NCBI GenBank assembly: GCA_963514095.1
Contig: OY741264.1
Location: forward strand, 30,659,598 to 30,723,597
From: Eutrigla gurnardus
Taxonomy: Eukaryota; Chordata; Actinopteri; Perciformes; Triglidae
Direction: 5' to 3'
Length of the DNA stretch: 64,000 bases
Position numbers and translations under genes: made by a program. The notes beneath the pieces were generated by a model. The model saw nothing but the letters and a program-made list of their open reading frames with translations. It had not been told where the DNA came from and did no database searches. Below are positions 11,076 to 22,479 of this stretch, one piece after another. Position 1 is the first letter of the stretch, and every line of letters starts with the position of its first letter.

Positions 11076-11760
11076 GGCTGCGTTTCAAAAACAGTTTGAG
11101 TCGCTCTCGCTCACTTGCCCTCAGCCCTTGCTATGATGTCACACGGAGGCCACTTGGAGGGTGGAGGGAAAGTGGGCAGAGGAAGAGTGAAAGAGGTAAA
11201 TGGAACACACCTGCCCTTGTTCACCAACAGCCCAGACAATCATGGATCAACCACACGTTGTTGGAGTAGCGCTATACTGCCAATTCCAAATTACACAAAA
11301 TATGCTGAGACTCATTTCATTAAGAGGAAGACGTATTCTGTGCTTGATGGCAATACGTTGGCTTATATACTTACACTTGTAAACGGTGGGCGCTGCCTTA
11401 ACTCTGCAACAGACAGTCTAATTGCACGATTTAAGAAAATGAATTAAATTTAATTCATTTTCTTCTTCTTCCTTACTTGGTGGTGAATAGACAGCAGACA
11501 ATGGTGTTTGAGGTTCATTATCGCCACCGCATGGACATATTTTTCGTGCACCACTGCAATGCATTGTGGGTGATATACAGCTCTGAAGTGACCATCGTTG
11601 TTGACTCGATCACTCAGCCCTCAAGGGTCGATCTCACGGAGTTCACTTCAGCTGTTCAGAGAAATGGAACAGCCCTTATGATGGCGGCGGGGATTCCCCC
11701 GAGGGCAAGTGCTTAGGGCAAGTGAGCGAGAGCGACTCAAACTGTTTTTGGAACGCAGCT
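11076..11760. mobile_element. Harbinger-like non-autonomous element, CTG target
   Basis: TIRs of about 55 bp, nearly perfect, begin RGCTGCGTTYCAAAAACAG. The 3-bp TSD CTG is at 11073-11075 and 11761-11763, and the empty site is seen in three paralogs. A 3-bp CWG duplication is typical of vertebrate PIF/Harbinger elements. It carries no transposase. A 32-bp perfect AT palindrome lies near 11433-11464. Confidence 0.75.
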
Positions 11761-11975
11761 CTGGACTCTGCTTGTGATGTATGTGAATATATGACTCCTA
11801 CCACTAGGTGGAGTATGTTACCTGTGTAGTATTATGATTAACCTGATGAGAGTTGTATAGAGGAAGAAACTGCGGAAGTAAACTGAGAGTTAACGCAAAG
11901 CAGACGTGTCTCCGTGTGCTTACATTTACAAGACTAATAACAGACATTTATTACATGGTGTCAGAAGTAAAAAAA

Positions 11976-12569
11976 ATGGAACAATTAAAGCCTCCGGAGA
12001 GTCTGAGCTTCGAGGGAAATCTGGCAGAAATCTGGCAGAAAACTGGTGAACGTGGATTCAAAAGTTTGAACTCTATCTCATTGCAACGGGCATCGAAGAG
12101 AAGAGTGAGAAGGTGAAATATGCAACGTTCCTTCATGTTGCTGGAGACGAAGCGTTAAAGGTATTTAATACCATGGACTTTGATGAAGATGTGGATGGTT
12201 TTAACGGACTTAAGGAAATGTTTCGAGACTACTGTGAGCCACGGAAGAACATCACATATCTGAGACACGTGTTCTTTACCCGAGTCCAAGGGCCGAGTGA
12301 GACAATTGATGCCTACGTGACGGACCTAAAGAACAAGGCAAAGGATTGTGAATTTGCGCAGCTGACGGATGAACTGATAAAAGACCGCGTAGTATGTGGC
12401 ATAAACAATGACACTGTGAGAGCTAGGCTGCTCAGAGAGACGGATTTAAACCTGACAAAAGCTGTGAATATCTGTCGAGCAAGTGAGGTAACGCAAAGTC
12501 ACATGAAAGCACTACATGAGGGAGCAGATGTAGCCGTGAATAAGATAAAAGTTACCAAAATGAAGAAAG
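11976..12569 (+). pseudogene. Gypsy gag, frameshifted and interrupted
   Basis: The predicted start MEQLKPPES lies 20 bases after the primer-binding site. An 11-bp local duplication (ctggcagaaa, about 12020-12040) shifts the frame. The capsid-like part continues in the frame of 12113-12570 (FLHVAGDEALKVF, FTRVQGPSETIDAYV, RARLLRE). A hAT interrupts it at 12570. Residual nucleocapsid sequence (GHMIPTKGK) resumes after 13945. Function would be capsid assembly; this copy is dead. Confidence 0.82.
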
Positions 12570-13945
12570 TAGGGATAGACCGATTATCGGCCGGGCCGAT
12601 TATCGGCGCCGATATTCAGCATTTTGACGCAAATCGGCATCGGCCTTTTTCTTTAATCCGACGGCCGATAAGAGATCAATTTAAAACTGGGTTATTTTGG
12701 CTCTGATGGAGCCGCGCCTCTCTGTCTGCAGCCACTACTCTGTCTCCAGCATTGTCCCACCCACAGCACCATCTGATTGGTTACACACAGAGCCATGGCA
12801 TGGGTAACAGCCAATCAGCAGTGAAAGCTGTGCATGCTCAGTGCTGCTCACACACGCGGCGGCGAGGAGAAAACGTTTCGCCGAGTGGAGAAGCTGCGGA
12901 GGGCAGATATACGTTTCGAAGATAAGTTAACGCAGCAGACTCTCCTGAAATTGTAATAAACATCCCAGTCCTTTACAACTCACAACTACTAGTAACGTTA
13001 CCATGAGCCCAAAACACAAACATAAGCGGCAGCTCTGCTCGCTCGCAGTCCCTCCAGAGGTGTCTGTTAACTGAGACCCATTGTAGCGTATACACTACAA
13101 AAGATCATGTTGTCTTTAGAGCGTCATAACTCCGTAATGGTTTGCGCTAGAAACATGCGTTTTTTTCCTCTTAAACTAGAGAAACGGGGCTAAATAACGG
13201 TACCCTGCTTGCCCATGTGAGCGATTTATTTCTGACAACAAAACGAATGCGTAAAGTTGTAAAATATGTGACTAGATGTCTCCTCATCTCCGTGGCGCAT
13301 TTCTCCGTTTTGTTTATGTATATCGTCGATCACTTCTCATCCGCCATCTTGCTAGTGACGTATAGAGTTACGTTTATGTCTCGGACACTCCTATTGGCTC
13401 CCGTAGCGGCTTTTACAGCCAATCAGAAAGCCTGATTTACGCTTGGCCGTGAGTTGTTGTGTTTGCCCAAACGGGAGACACAGAGGAGTTCAGAGCAGAG
13501 CAAATGACGGTCAAAAAGTTATTGTAGTGAAAGAGAAAGTTGAATACATAAATGGCACAGAAGAAGTACACTTTATACACACATATTTAGGGCAGGGAGA
13601 GGAAAGGACCATTGCTGGCAAAACAAAATGCCCATGGACACTACTCAAAAGAATATCCATATTTCATAGACAGAAGCAGCTTATTATTATTATTATTATA
13701 TTATTATTATTAATATTATTATATTATACATGTTGCAATTCTGAAAAGCTGTTTAATAAACATATGCTTAAAGGCATTTAAAAGAAGTTAAGTGTTGGTG
13801 TTTGTATTATTCAAAATTTTGACACCAGTATTTTCACTTTTACTGCAAATGAATATCGGCTCCGAATATCAGTTATCGGCCTCCTTGACTACTAATAATC
13901 GGTATCGGTATCGGCCCTGAAAAAACCATATCGGTCTATCTCTAC
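12570..13945. mobile_element. hAT-type element with 'agggatagaccgat' ends
   Basis: The left end TAGGGATAGACCGAT matches the reverse complement of the right end, TAGAGATAGACCGAT; both are followed by 'ggccgat' sequences. No 8-bp duplication is found in the flanks, so insertion was accompanied by loss of gag sequence or an end has been replaced. CCAAT-type motifs near 12775 and 12810 suggest a relic transposase promoter. ORFs inside are not recognisable proteins. Confidence 0.7.
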
Positions 13946-14008
13946 TGGACACATGATACCAACAAAGGGCAAGGCAAAGCTCAAGTGTGATTTCAAGGAC
14001 AAGGAAGG

Positions 14009-14386
14009 AACAGGAAGAGAAAATACATTTAATAAAAGTGAAGAGTAGATAAACAAATATGTGCATTTCAACGGTATATCTGCACTACTACTGTCTACTA
14101 CCATAGCTTCCGCAGCCGGTGTGAACCCGTTACATGCACTGTAGTTCAGTGTTTAAGTAGTGTCCTGTTATATCATGCTATGAGTTATACCACGGCTGTT
14201 CATAAGGCATGAAACTAAATAAATTATTTGAAAAAATGATTTGGTACTCTTACTTGTGTATTTCTACTTGATACTGAATCGATATCGAAGCATTTCAATC
14301 AATATCGAATCGAAATTGAATCGAATCGTGACCCAACGAATCGAAATCGGATCGAATCGTGAGATTCTAAACAATACCCAGCCCTA
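14009..14386. mobile_element. hAT fragment ending 'caatacccagcccta'
   Basis: Shares about 375 bp with 37174-37556, ending in the same TAGGGCTGGGTATTG-type terminus (reverse complement). 'atcgaatcga' tracts precede the end, as in common fish hAT MITEs. The other end is missing in both copies, and both begin at the same internal point (aacaggaagag). Confidence 0.65.
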
Positions 14387-14433
14387 TCAATGACTCAAAG
14401 GTCCATTTATTGAGGTCGGTCAGGCCACATATG

Positions 14434-16021
14434 CAGGGCTGCCCCTGACCAAAATGGGGCCCTAAGCGAAAAAATGTCTCCCCCCCCCCCCCCCACCGCC
14501 ATCCGACCCTACCAATTCCCAAATGTATATTAGGTAACGACAGTAACGACAGTATAATGAAATGCCATTGAACTTGACAACCTTTATTAGTAAGAACAAA
14601 AATATAAACCTAAATTCACATTGAATGGGCTTTATGCACAGCTCCACTACTTCCTGAAATAAGCCAGCTCGTTTATTTCCTGTTTTACATTATTGGACCA
14701 ATTGATTAATCCAGGTGTGTCTGACCTCACAACAATGGTCAGGCACACCTGGATTAATCAGTCTGTCCAATAATGTAAGACAGGAAATAAACGAGCTGGC
14801 TTATTTCAGGAAGTAGTAGAGCTGTGCATAAAGCCCATTTAATAAATAAATAAATAAAGCTGTCTCACAAAGAGTGAGTAAAATGTAAACGTAACTTCAA
14901 AGTAAATTAACAGGCAGGAAAATAACGTCACACTGAATAAAATAAATAAATCTGAGTCACAAAGAGCAATTACAAATTAACAGTAACTTCAACTTGTGTC
15001 TTCAAAAAACTTACAGTCAGACCTTTGAGTCTTTCAGGCACTGAAAGAGTGCAAAACAAGCATGTTGAGCATGGAGGTTTAGGCCCCGTACACACGAAGC
15101 AAAACAAGCTTTTTTTCTCCGTTTTGCCTAGGCGTCGTTTCAAGAAAATCTGCTTCCAGACGAATCCACTGAAAACGACTCAGCGCGCTGTAGTACATAT
15201 TCCAGGCCTATATGTGGCGCCGTTTCTGCTACAAAAATGCAGAAGAAGAGACGGAGCGTGACCGGATGTTTGCCGTTGCTATGGCAACACATGAGAGTTA
15301 CGGCTAATCTCCGCCGACCACCCGATCAATAAACACCCATAAGATGACAATTTGGCCCGTATAAATAAAACCAACAATAAGCACCAACAGCCGTCACCCT
15401 CAGGACCTTGACGAGGCGTTGTAACACGTTGGGATGGATTAATTAGAAATCTAAATGCCTACATTCATGGGAAGATAGCTAGCGGTTGTTTGTTAGCATC
15501 GTAATAAAGTAGCATATCTGCGACTTTTTCCCCAGAATATCGCCCCCTCTCTTGGCTCCGTTTTTTTTTTTCATACAGTGGCCCTGATACGCCGTCGTAC
15601 AGACGAGCAGAATATCTGCTACGAGCACGGAGGCCGCCGTTGTTGTTCAACAACTTCAACAAACCTTCGAGAGAAGCACGAGTTTCCTCTTGTTTGGCTT
15701 TTTTCCCCTCTTGCTCGCGCCTGACTTGTAGGTTGTTTTCGAAGCCATCACGTCTTCACCTGCAGCTACTTGACAAGTGTGTGCATCTGACCAGTGATTG
15801 GTCAGATCGATTGCTGTCAATCATTGCAGTGACGGTGCGTGCGGTGTCAGATTATAAATAAAAAAAAGCTCTCTTCTTCTCTCTCTTCCCTGCCTCGCCC
15901 TGACAGCTGATCTAGTAGCGCGCCCACGGCTGTGCATGCGCATCCTTTGTGCAAAACGGGGCCCCTATTGGATCACGGGGCCCTACGCACTGTGCGTGTT
16001 CTGCGTGCAGGGGCGGCCCTG
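14434..16021. mobile_element. Non-autonomous hAT, CAGGGCYGCCCCTG ends
   Basis: TIRs CAGGGCTGCCCCTG (left) and CAGGGCCGCCCCTG (right, reversed), each followed by GGGGCCC-containing sequence. The 8-bp TSD cacatatg/cacatgtg (14426-14433, 16022-16029) differs at one base. It lies inside the older hAT fragment that flanks it. No transposase is encoded. It contains the long hairpin at 14624-14840 and an 18-C run near 14477. Confidence 0.82.
14624..14840. repeat. Long perfect-type hairpin, ~100-bp arms
   Basis: Arms 14624-14725 and 14737-14840 are near-exact inverted repeats. Examples are 'aataagccagctcgtttatt' against 'aataaacgagctggcttatt', and 'ccaggtgtgtctgacc' against 'ggtcaggcacacctgg'. The loop is about 11 bases. 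A transcript would fold into a long dsRNA stem. It lies within the hAT at 14434-16021. Confidence 0.9.
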
Positions 16022-16029
16022 CACATGTG

Positions 16030-16571
16030 ATATACTGTATTTAGTGCATTTCTTTTTGTTGTTCTTACCTCTGAATTTTGAGGATATGTTTCTTCAAAAT
16101 GTGTATGCTTTGTCTCATAATGCCGTTTTCAAATTGGAAATCTTCATCACAGATAATCTCCTGGCATATTAAGCACATGGGTCTTGTGCTGTTTGGAGAA
16201 AGAATGAATGCAAACTTTTCAGTCCATTCTTCTTTAAATTGGCAATTTTCACTGTCCACCTTTCTTTAGGCAGAGAACTTGGAACACGCCATTTTCATGT
16301 AATCTTTTTTTTCCCCGTCTATGCTTTCTATCTATGCTTCTACTGGCAAAGTGGCAATATGCAAACCGCTTCAAAAACGAAGTGAAACTTAAAAATGCGC
16401 TCGCAGCGCGACCCAATAACAGGCGGTCTGTGTATCGTTGGCATGGAGACAAGTCCCGATACACGTGTTGACCCAACCAAAACACATATTGAAGAAATAA
16501 TATTTCCGGGGCCACAAATAGGTGGCCGGTGGGCCGGATGCGGCCCGGGGGCCGCCTATTGAGTACCGCTG
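16030..16571 (-). pseudogene. hAT element terminus with transposase N-terminus
   Basis: The minus strand starts at a TIR-like end CAGCGGTACTCAA (16571), followed by GGCCGCATCCGGCCC. An ORF at 16259-16065 encodes the N-terminal BED-like part of a hAT transposase: EWTEKFAFIL, then CLICQE, then a helix ending HILKKHILK. The usual His/Cys partner residues are only partly kept. The element is cut by the 14434-16021 insertion, with about 47 bp more at 14387-14433. The rest of the transposase is absent. Confidence 0.7.
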
Positions 16572-17033
16572 GTATAGAGGAAGAAACTGCGGAAGTAAAC
16601 AGAGTTTACAGACGTGTCTCCGTGTGCTTACATTTACAAGACTAATAACATAGACATTTATTACACTGCTGAGCCTCCTCCCTCTACTACCTCTCTCCCT
16701 CCCAAAAAAACCCCACAAATCTGTATTTTAGCACGTATCTCTGTTGTTTACTAGCTACGGGTTATCTTAGCCAGCGGGCGGATTTAAATCCTCACTGTGC
16801 TGATACAGATGTACTGTTGCACTCACCACACAAATACTGCAGTCAAGCCAGCCTCCACTCGGAAAACCCCGGTCAAGCTAGCCCCCAGTCATTCTGTGGT
16901 GCCTGTTTATACTACATATTACGGTAATGCAGTCCAAGAACAGAATTCAGAATAAAAGCACAGACCTATGAACGCAATTTGCAATTTCAGTCTGTTCATT
17001 AATTGTTTAAGCGATTGAACTATTATTTCATTG

Positions 17034-17064
<31 letters not shown>

Positions 17065-17289
17065 TTGCATTTAAGGAATTCATTTATTGATTATTCACGT
17101 AAATCATTTTACCAGCCTCATTCTGATCACATTTAAGCCTTAGCAGTTGGAGGCCATGGCAATTAATCTGTGTGAATAATTAGTCCAACATAAAAATAAA
17201 CACAATATCAGGAGCTTCTGATGAGGAATTTCAAAATAAAAGCCAATTTAATGGTCAAATATTTTCAATATATCCATTTGAATTCAGCT

Positions 17290-18600
17290 TGACATTACAA
17301 AGAAACTACCGGTTTCCACAGATTGATTTCACTTCAGACTGATAGTGGTCGACCTTAGAGACTTACTCACGTGATATCAGGAAGTTCTGATGTGGTTTTT
17401 CAAAATTAAAGCCCTTTGAAATTTGAAATATTTTCAATATTTCTCTTAGAATTCAGATTGATCGTGGGAGGAAACTTCCTGTTTCCACAGACTGATTTCA
17501 CTTCAGACTGATAGTGGTCGACCTCAGAGACACACCCATGTAATATCAGGAAGTTCTGATGTGGTTTTTCACAATTAAAGCCCTCAGAAATGACAGATAT
17601 TGTCAGTATTTAGATATGAATTCAGATGGATATTAAAAGGAAACTTCTTGTTTCCACAGACTGATTTCACTTCAGACTGATAGTGGTCGGCCTCAGAGAC
17701 TCACCCATGTAATATCAGGAAGTTCTGATGTGGTTTTTCAAAATTAAAGCCCTTTGAAATTTGAAATATTTTCAATATTTCTCTTAGAATTCAGATTGAT
17801 CGTGGGAGGAAACTTCCTGTTTCCACAGTCGGATTTCACTTCAGACTGATAGTGGTCGACCTCAGAGACACACCCATGTAATATCAGGAAGTTCTGATGT
17901 GGTTTTTCACAATTAAAGCCCTCAGAAATGACAGATATTGTCAGTATTTAGATATGAATTCAGATGGATATTAAAAGGAAACTTCCTGTTTCCACAGACT
18001 GATTTCACTTCAGACTGATAGTGGTCGGCCTCAGAGACTCACCCATGTAATATCAGGAAGTTCTGATGTGGTTTTTCAAAATTAAAGCCCTTTGAAATTT
18101 GAAATATTTTCAATATTTCTCTTAGAATTCAGATTGATCGTGGGAGGAAACTTCCTGTTTCCACAGACTGATTTCACTTCAGACTGATAGTGGTCGACCT
18201 CAGAGACACACCCATGTAATATCAGGAAGTTCTGATGTGGTTTTCCACAATTAAAGCCCTCAGAAATGTCAGATATTGTCAATATTTAGATATGAATTCA
18301 GATGGATATTAAAAGGAAACTTCCTCTTTCCACAGACTGATTTCACTTCAGACTGATAGTGGTCGACCTCAGAGACTCACCCATGTAATATCAGGAAGTT
18401 CTGATGTGTCTTTTCACAATAAAAGCCCTCAGAAATGTCAGATATTGTCAATATTTAGATATGAATTCGGATCGATATTAAAAGAAAACTTCCTGTTTCC
18501 ACAGACTGATTTCACTTCAGACTGATAGTGGTCGACCTCAGAGACTCACTCATGTAATATCAGGAGGTTCTGTTGTGGTTTTTCAAAATTAAAGCCCACT
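17290..18600 (+). repeat. Left 169-bp tandem array (8 copies)
   Basis: The landmark 'gtggtcg' occurs at 17345, 17514, 17683, 17852, 18021, 18190, 18359 and 18528, an exact period of 169 bp. Monomers alternate between an A type ('cttagaattcagattgatcg') and a B type ('tagatatgaattcagatgg'), giving a 338-bp dimer. Confidence 0.93.
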
Positions 18601-18929
18601 AATATCTTGATTAGTCAATTTGCAAAGCTTTTTTCTACATAGACAAATGGGATCATACTCCATAAATACTGTTTTTATATTGTGACAGGGACCCTGATAG
18701 GATGTATTAAATGTCAGTTTGATGCCTTACATGTGACCTTGTTCTAATACCAGTCAAAAAAGCTCAAGATTTATTAATAACACTTATAATATTAATCCTG
18801 CTATCAGTATTATCATATAATGTAATACTAAAGCAAATTACATTTTTAAAAAAGGCCAGATACAAAAAATTAAAGTCAACATAACTAATAGTAAATAATA
18901 AGAAAAAAAATACATTCCCTCTGAAAACT

Positions 18930-21470
18930 GAACTAATTTCAAAGGGCTTTAATTTTGTAAAACCACATCAGAACTTCCTGATATAACATGGGTGAGTCTC
19001 TGAGGTCGACCACTATAAGTCTGAAGTGAAATCAGTCTGTGGAAAGAGAAAGTTTCCTTTTAATATCCATCTGAATTCATATCTAAATATTGACAATATC
19101 TGATATTTCTGAGGGCTTTAATTTTGAAAAACCACATCAGAAGTGCCTGATATTAAATAGGTGAGTCCCTGAGGTGGACCACTATCAGTCTGAATTGAAA
19201 TCAGTCTGTGGAAAGAGGAAGTTTCCTTTTAATATCCATCTGAATTCATATCTAAATATTGACAATATCTGACATTTCTGAGGGCTCTTATTTTGTAAAA
19301 CCAAATCAGAAGTGCCTGATATTACATGAGTGAGTCTCTGAGGTCGACCACTATCAGTCTGAATTGAAATCAGTCTGTGGAAACAGGAATTTTCCTTTAG
19401 ATATCGATCTGAATTCATATCTCAAAATTGAAAATATCTGACATTTCTGAGGGCTCTAATTTTGAAAAAACACATCAGAACTTCCTGATATTACATGAGT
19501 GAGTCTCTGAGGTCGACCATTATCAGTCTGAATTGAAATCAGTCTGTGGAAAGAGGAAGTTTCCTTTTAATATCCATCTGAATTCATATCTAAATATTGA
19601 CAATATCTGACATTTCTGAGGGCTTTAATTTTGAAAAACCACATCAGAAGTGCCTGATATTACCTAGGTGAGTCCCTGAGGTGGACCACTATCAGTCTGA
19701 ATTGAAATCAGTCTGTGGAAACAGGAAGTTTCCTTTTAATGTAAATCTGAATTTGAGGAAAATATTGACAATATCTGACATTTCAGAGGACTTCTATTTT
19801 GAAAAAACACATCAGAACTTCCTGATATTACATGAGTGAGTCTCTGAGGTCGACCACTATCAGTCTGAATTGAAATCAGTCTGTGGAAAGAGGAAGTTTC
19901 CTTTTAATATCCATCTGAATTCATATCTAAATATTGACAATATCTGACATTTCTGAGGGCTTTAATTGTGAAAAAACACATCAGAAGTGCCTGATATTAC
20001 CTAGGTGAGTCCCTGAGGTGGACCACTATCAGTCTGAATTGAAATCAGTCTGTGGAAACAGGAAGTTTCCTTTTAATGTAAATCTGAATTTGAGGAAAAT
20101 ATTGACAATATCTGACATTTCAGAGGACTTCTATTTTGAAAAAACACATCAGAACTTCCTGATATTACATGAGTGAGTCTCTGAGGTCGACCACTATCAG
20201 TCTGAATTGAAATCAGTCTGTGGAAAGAGGAAGTTTCCTTTTAATATCCATCTGAATTCATATCTAAATATTGACAATATCTGACATTTCTGAGGGCTTT
20301 AATTGTGAAAAAACACATCAGAACTTCCTGATATTACATGGGTGAGTCTCTGAGGTCGACCACTATCAGTCTGAAGTGAAATCAGTCTGTGGAAACAGGA
20401 AGTTTCCTTTTAATGTAAATCTGAATTTGAGGAAAATATTGACAATATCTGACATTTCAGAGGACTTCTATTTTGAAAAAACACATCAGAACTTCCTGAT
20501 ATTACATGAGTGAGTCTCTGAGGTCGACCACTATCAGTCTGAATTGAAATCAGTCTGTGGAAAGAGGAAGTTTCCTTTTAATATCCATCTGAATTCATAT
20601 CTAAATATTGACAATATCTGACATTTCTGAGGGCTTTAATTGTGGAAAACCACATCAGAACTTCCTGATATTACATGGGTGAGTCTCTGAGGTGGACCAC
20701 TATCAGTCTGACGTGAAATCAGTCTGTGGAAACAGGAAGTTTCCTTTAAATATCGATCTGAATTCATATCTAAATATTGAAAATATCTGACATTTCTGAG
20801 GGCTTTAGTTTTGAAAAACCACATCAGAACTTCCTGATATTACATGGGTGAGTCTCTGAGGTCGACCACTACCAGTCTGAATTGAAATCAGTCTGTGGAA
20901 ACAGGAAGTTTCCTCCCAAGATCAATCTGAATTCAAAGAGAAATATTGAAAATATTTGACATTTCAGGGGGCTTTAATTTTGAAAAACCACATCAGAACT
21001 TACTGATATTACATGAGTGAGTCTCTGAGGTCGACTACTATCGGTCTGAAGTGAAATCAGTCTGTGGAAACAGGAAGTTTTCTTTTAATATCGATCCGAA
21101 TTCATATCTAAATATTGACAATATCTGACATTTCTGAGGGCTTTAATTGTGAAAAAACACATCAGAACTTCCTGATATTACATGGGTGAGTCTCTGAGGT
21201 CGACCACTATCAGTCTGAAGTGAAATCAGTCTGTGGAAACAGGAAGTTTCCTTTTAATGTAAATCTGAATTTGAGGAAAATATTGACAATATCTGACATT
21301 TCAGAGGACTTCTATTTTGAAAAACCACATCAGAACTTCCTGATATTATATGAGTGAGTCTGTGAGGTCGACCACTATCAGTCTGAAGTGAAATCAATCT
21401 GTGGAAACCGGTAGTTTCTTTGTAATGTCAAGCTGAATTCAAATGGATATACTGAAAATATTTGACCATT
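18930..21470 (-). repeat. Right 169-bp tandem array, inverted (about 15 copies)
   Basis: The reverse landmark 'cgaccac' (or variants) first occurs at 19007 and last at 21369, 14 intervals of about 169 bp. Monomers again alternate between the B type and a third type ('aatctgaatttgaggaaaat'), clearest between 19730 and 20600. The spacer 18601-18929 is unique AT-rich sequence without an ORF. Confidence 0.9.
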
Positions 21471-21655
21471 AAATTGGCTTTTATTTTGAAATTCCTCATC
21501 AGAAGCTCCTGATATTGTGTTTATTTTTATGTTGGACTAATTATTCACACAGATTAATTGCCATTGCCTCCAACTGCTAAGGCTTAAATGTGATCAGAAT
21601 GAGGCTGGTAAAATGATTTACGTAAATAATCAATAAATGAATTCCTTAAATGCAA

Positions 21656-21696
<41 letters not shown>

Positions 21697-22034
21697 ATGA
21701 AATAATAGTTCAATCGCTTAAACATTTAATGAACAGACTGAAATTGCAAATTGCGTTCATAGGTCTGTGCTTTTATTCTGAATTCTGTTCTTGGACTGCA
21801 TTACCGTAATATGTAGTATAAACAGGCACCACAGAATGACTGGGGGCTAGCTTGACCGGGGTTTTCCGAGTGGAGGCTGGCTTGACTGCAGTACACAAAT
21901 GTACTTATTCTAAGTCGCTTTGGATAAAAGCGTCTGCTTCTTAGCTAAATGTAAATGCATATGAGATTCGCCTCTTGGTGTCTATATACTCTTTGGTTCC
22001 GGTGAAGAAGGCTGGAGAGGATCAGCAGGGCAAG

Positions 22035-22205
22035 ATGGCGGACGAGCCCGCGGAGACGGAACAAAGGGACGAGGAAAGAAGACAGCAGGAGGGAAACCTG
22101 GCTGCCTGTAACATACAACAGCTGTCCTTTATCACCCAGAAGCCCGGCGACCGAACCCGGGTTCGTCGGCCGCGGCTTAAAAAACAGCGTAGCGGGTTAA
22201 GGTGA
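22035..22205 (+). CDS. Small antisense ORF in ZNF intron 1 (unit 1)
   Basis: ATG in a strong context (gcaagATGG). The product starts MADEPAETEQR, is charged, and includes ITQKPGDRTRVRRPR. Copies lie on the opposite strand of the other units (32513-32677, 41616-41780, 54095-54259). It is always antisense to its ZNF, inside intron 1 near exon 1. In this copy the C-terminus differs (LKKQRSGLR). A good donor-like AAG/GTGAGG follows, so it could be a first exon. Function unknown. Confidence 0.4.
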   Translation: MADEPAETEQRDEERRQQEGNLAACNIQQLSFITQKPGDRTRVRRPRLKKQRSGLR

Positions 22206-22320
22206 GGTGGTCTCAACCACATGGAACGGGACTCGGCGGTCCGGTAAACTCACACACCGAGAGGGATTCATTAAACACGCACGGCAGCTGTCCGGTCTCT
22301 GCCCAGACAAACACTCTTAC

Positions 22321-22435
22321 TTGAGATCGCTTCACGGCGCGAGTCCGGTCGGTGAAAGTCCGTTAAGGCGTCCTAAGGGTATGTTACCTCTGCTTCGGAG
22401 CTTGTATTGAAACAAATCACGCACACCCACGTGAC
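22321..22435 (-). promoter_or_regulatory. Predicted non-coding exon 1 and E-box of unit 1 ZNF
   Basis: Minus strand: CACGTG at 22433-22428. A sequence without ATG follows down to a strong donor, gatctcaa/gtaagag, after 22321. The same arrangement is conserved in units 2-4. The intron to exon 2 at 10646 is now about 11.7 kb because of insertions. The transcription start is not visible. Confidence 0.45.
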
Positions 22436-22479
22436 TGCTTCGAAAAATGGTTCAAAGCTGCGCTTATCGGTGCGCGCGC

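Larger units (their letters stand above)
11773..16665 (+). mobile_element. Ty3/Gypsy LTR element riddled with hAT insertions
   Basis: Begins TGTGATG and ends TTACA, flanked by the perfect 5-bp TSD CTGCT (11768-11772 and 16666-16670) inside ZNF unit sequence. The 5' LTR spans 11773-11955. It is followed at 11956 by TGGTGTCAGAAG, a primer-binding site of the type used by fish Gypsy elements. gag is at 11976-12569 and its CCHC part at 13946-14008. pol is missing. A 3' LTR remnant is at 16572-16665. The intervening space is hAT sequence from at least four families. Confidence 0.85.
16836..21892. mobile_element. 5.06-kb palindromic element of 169-bp satellite repeats
   Basis: Perfect 8-bp TSD ACACAAAT at 16828-16835 and 21893-21900, with the empty site in paralogs (e.g. 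41917-41930). Terminal inverted repeats of about 450 bp begin ACTGCAGTCAAGCCAGCC. Inside, 169-bp tandem repeats run in plus orientation on the left (8 copies, 17290-18600) and inverted on the right (15 copies, 18930-21470), around a spacer of about 330 bp. The 8-bp TSD suggests hAT-like or another 8-bp-TSD superfamily; the TIR does not start with the usual CAG/TAG. It has no ORF of substance and must be non-autonomous. ORFs within repeats are shadows. Confidence 0.88.

Noticed and set aside
13217..13781. ORFs inside the 12570-13945 hAT
   Set aside because: No transposase motifs; short and interrupted.
16389..16718. 109-codon minus-strand ORF
   Set aside because: Crosses the hAT end at 16571 into Gypsy LTR sequence, so it is a chance fusion.
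17290..21470. Regular repeats resembling a CRISPR array
   Set aside because: Repeats are contiguous 169-bp monomers with no unique spacers, in an eukaryotic transposon.
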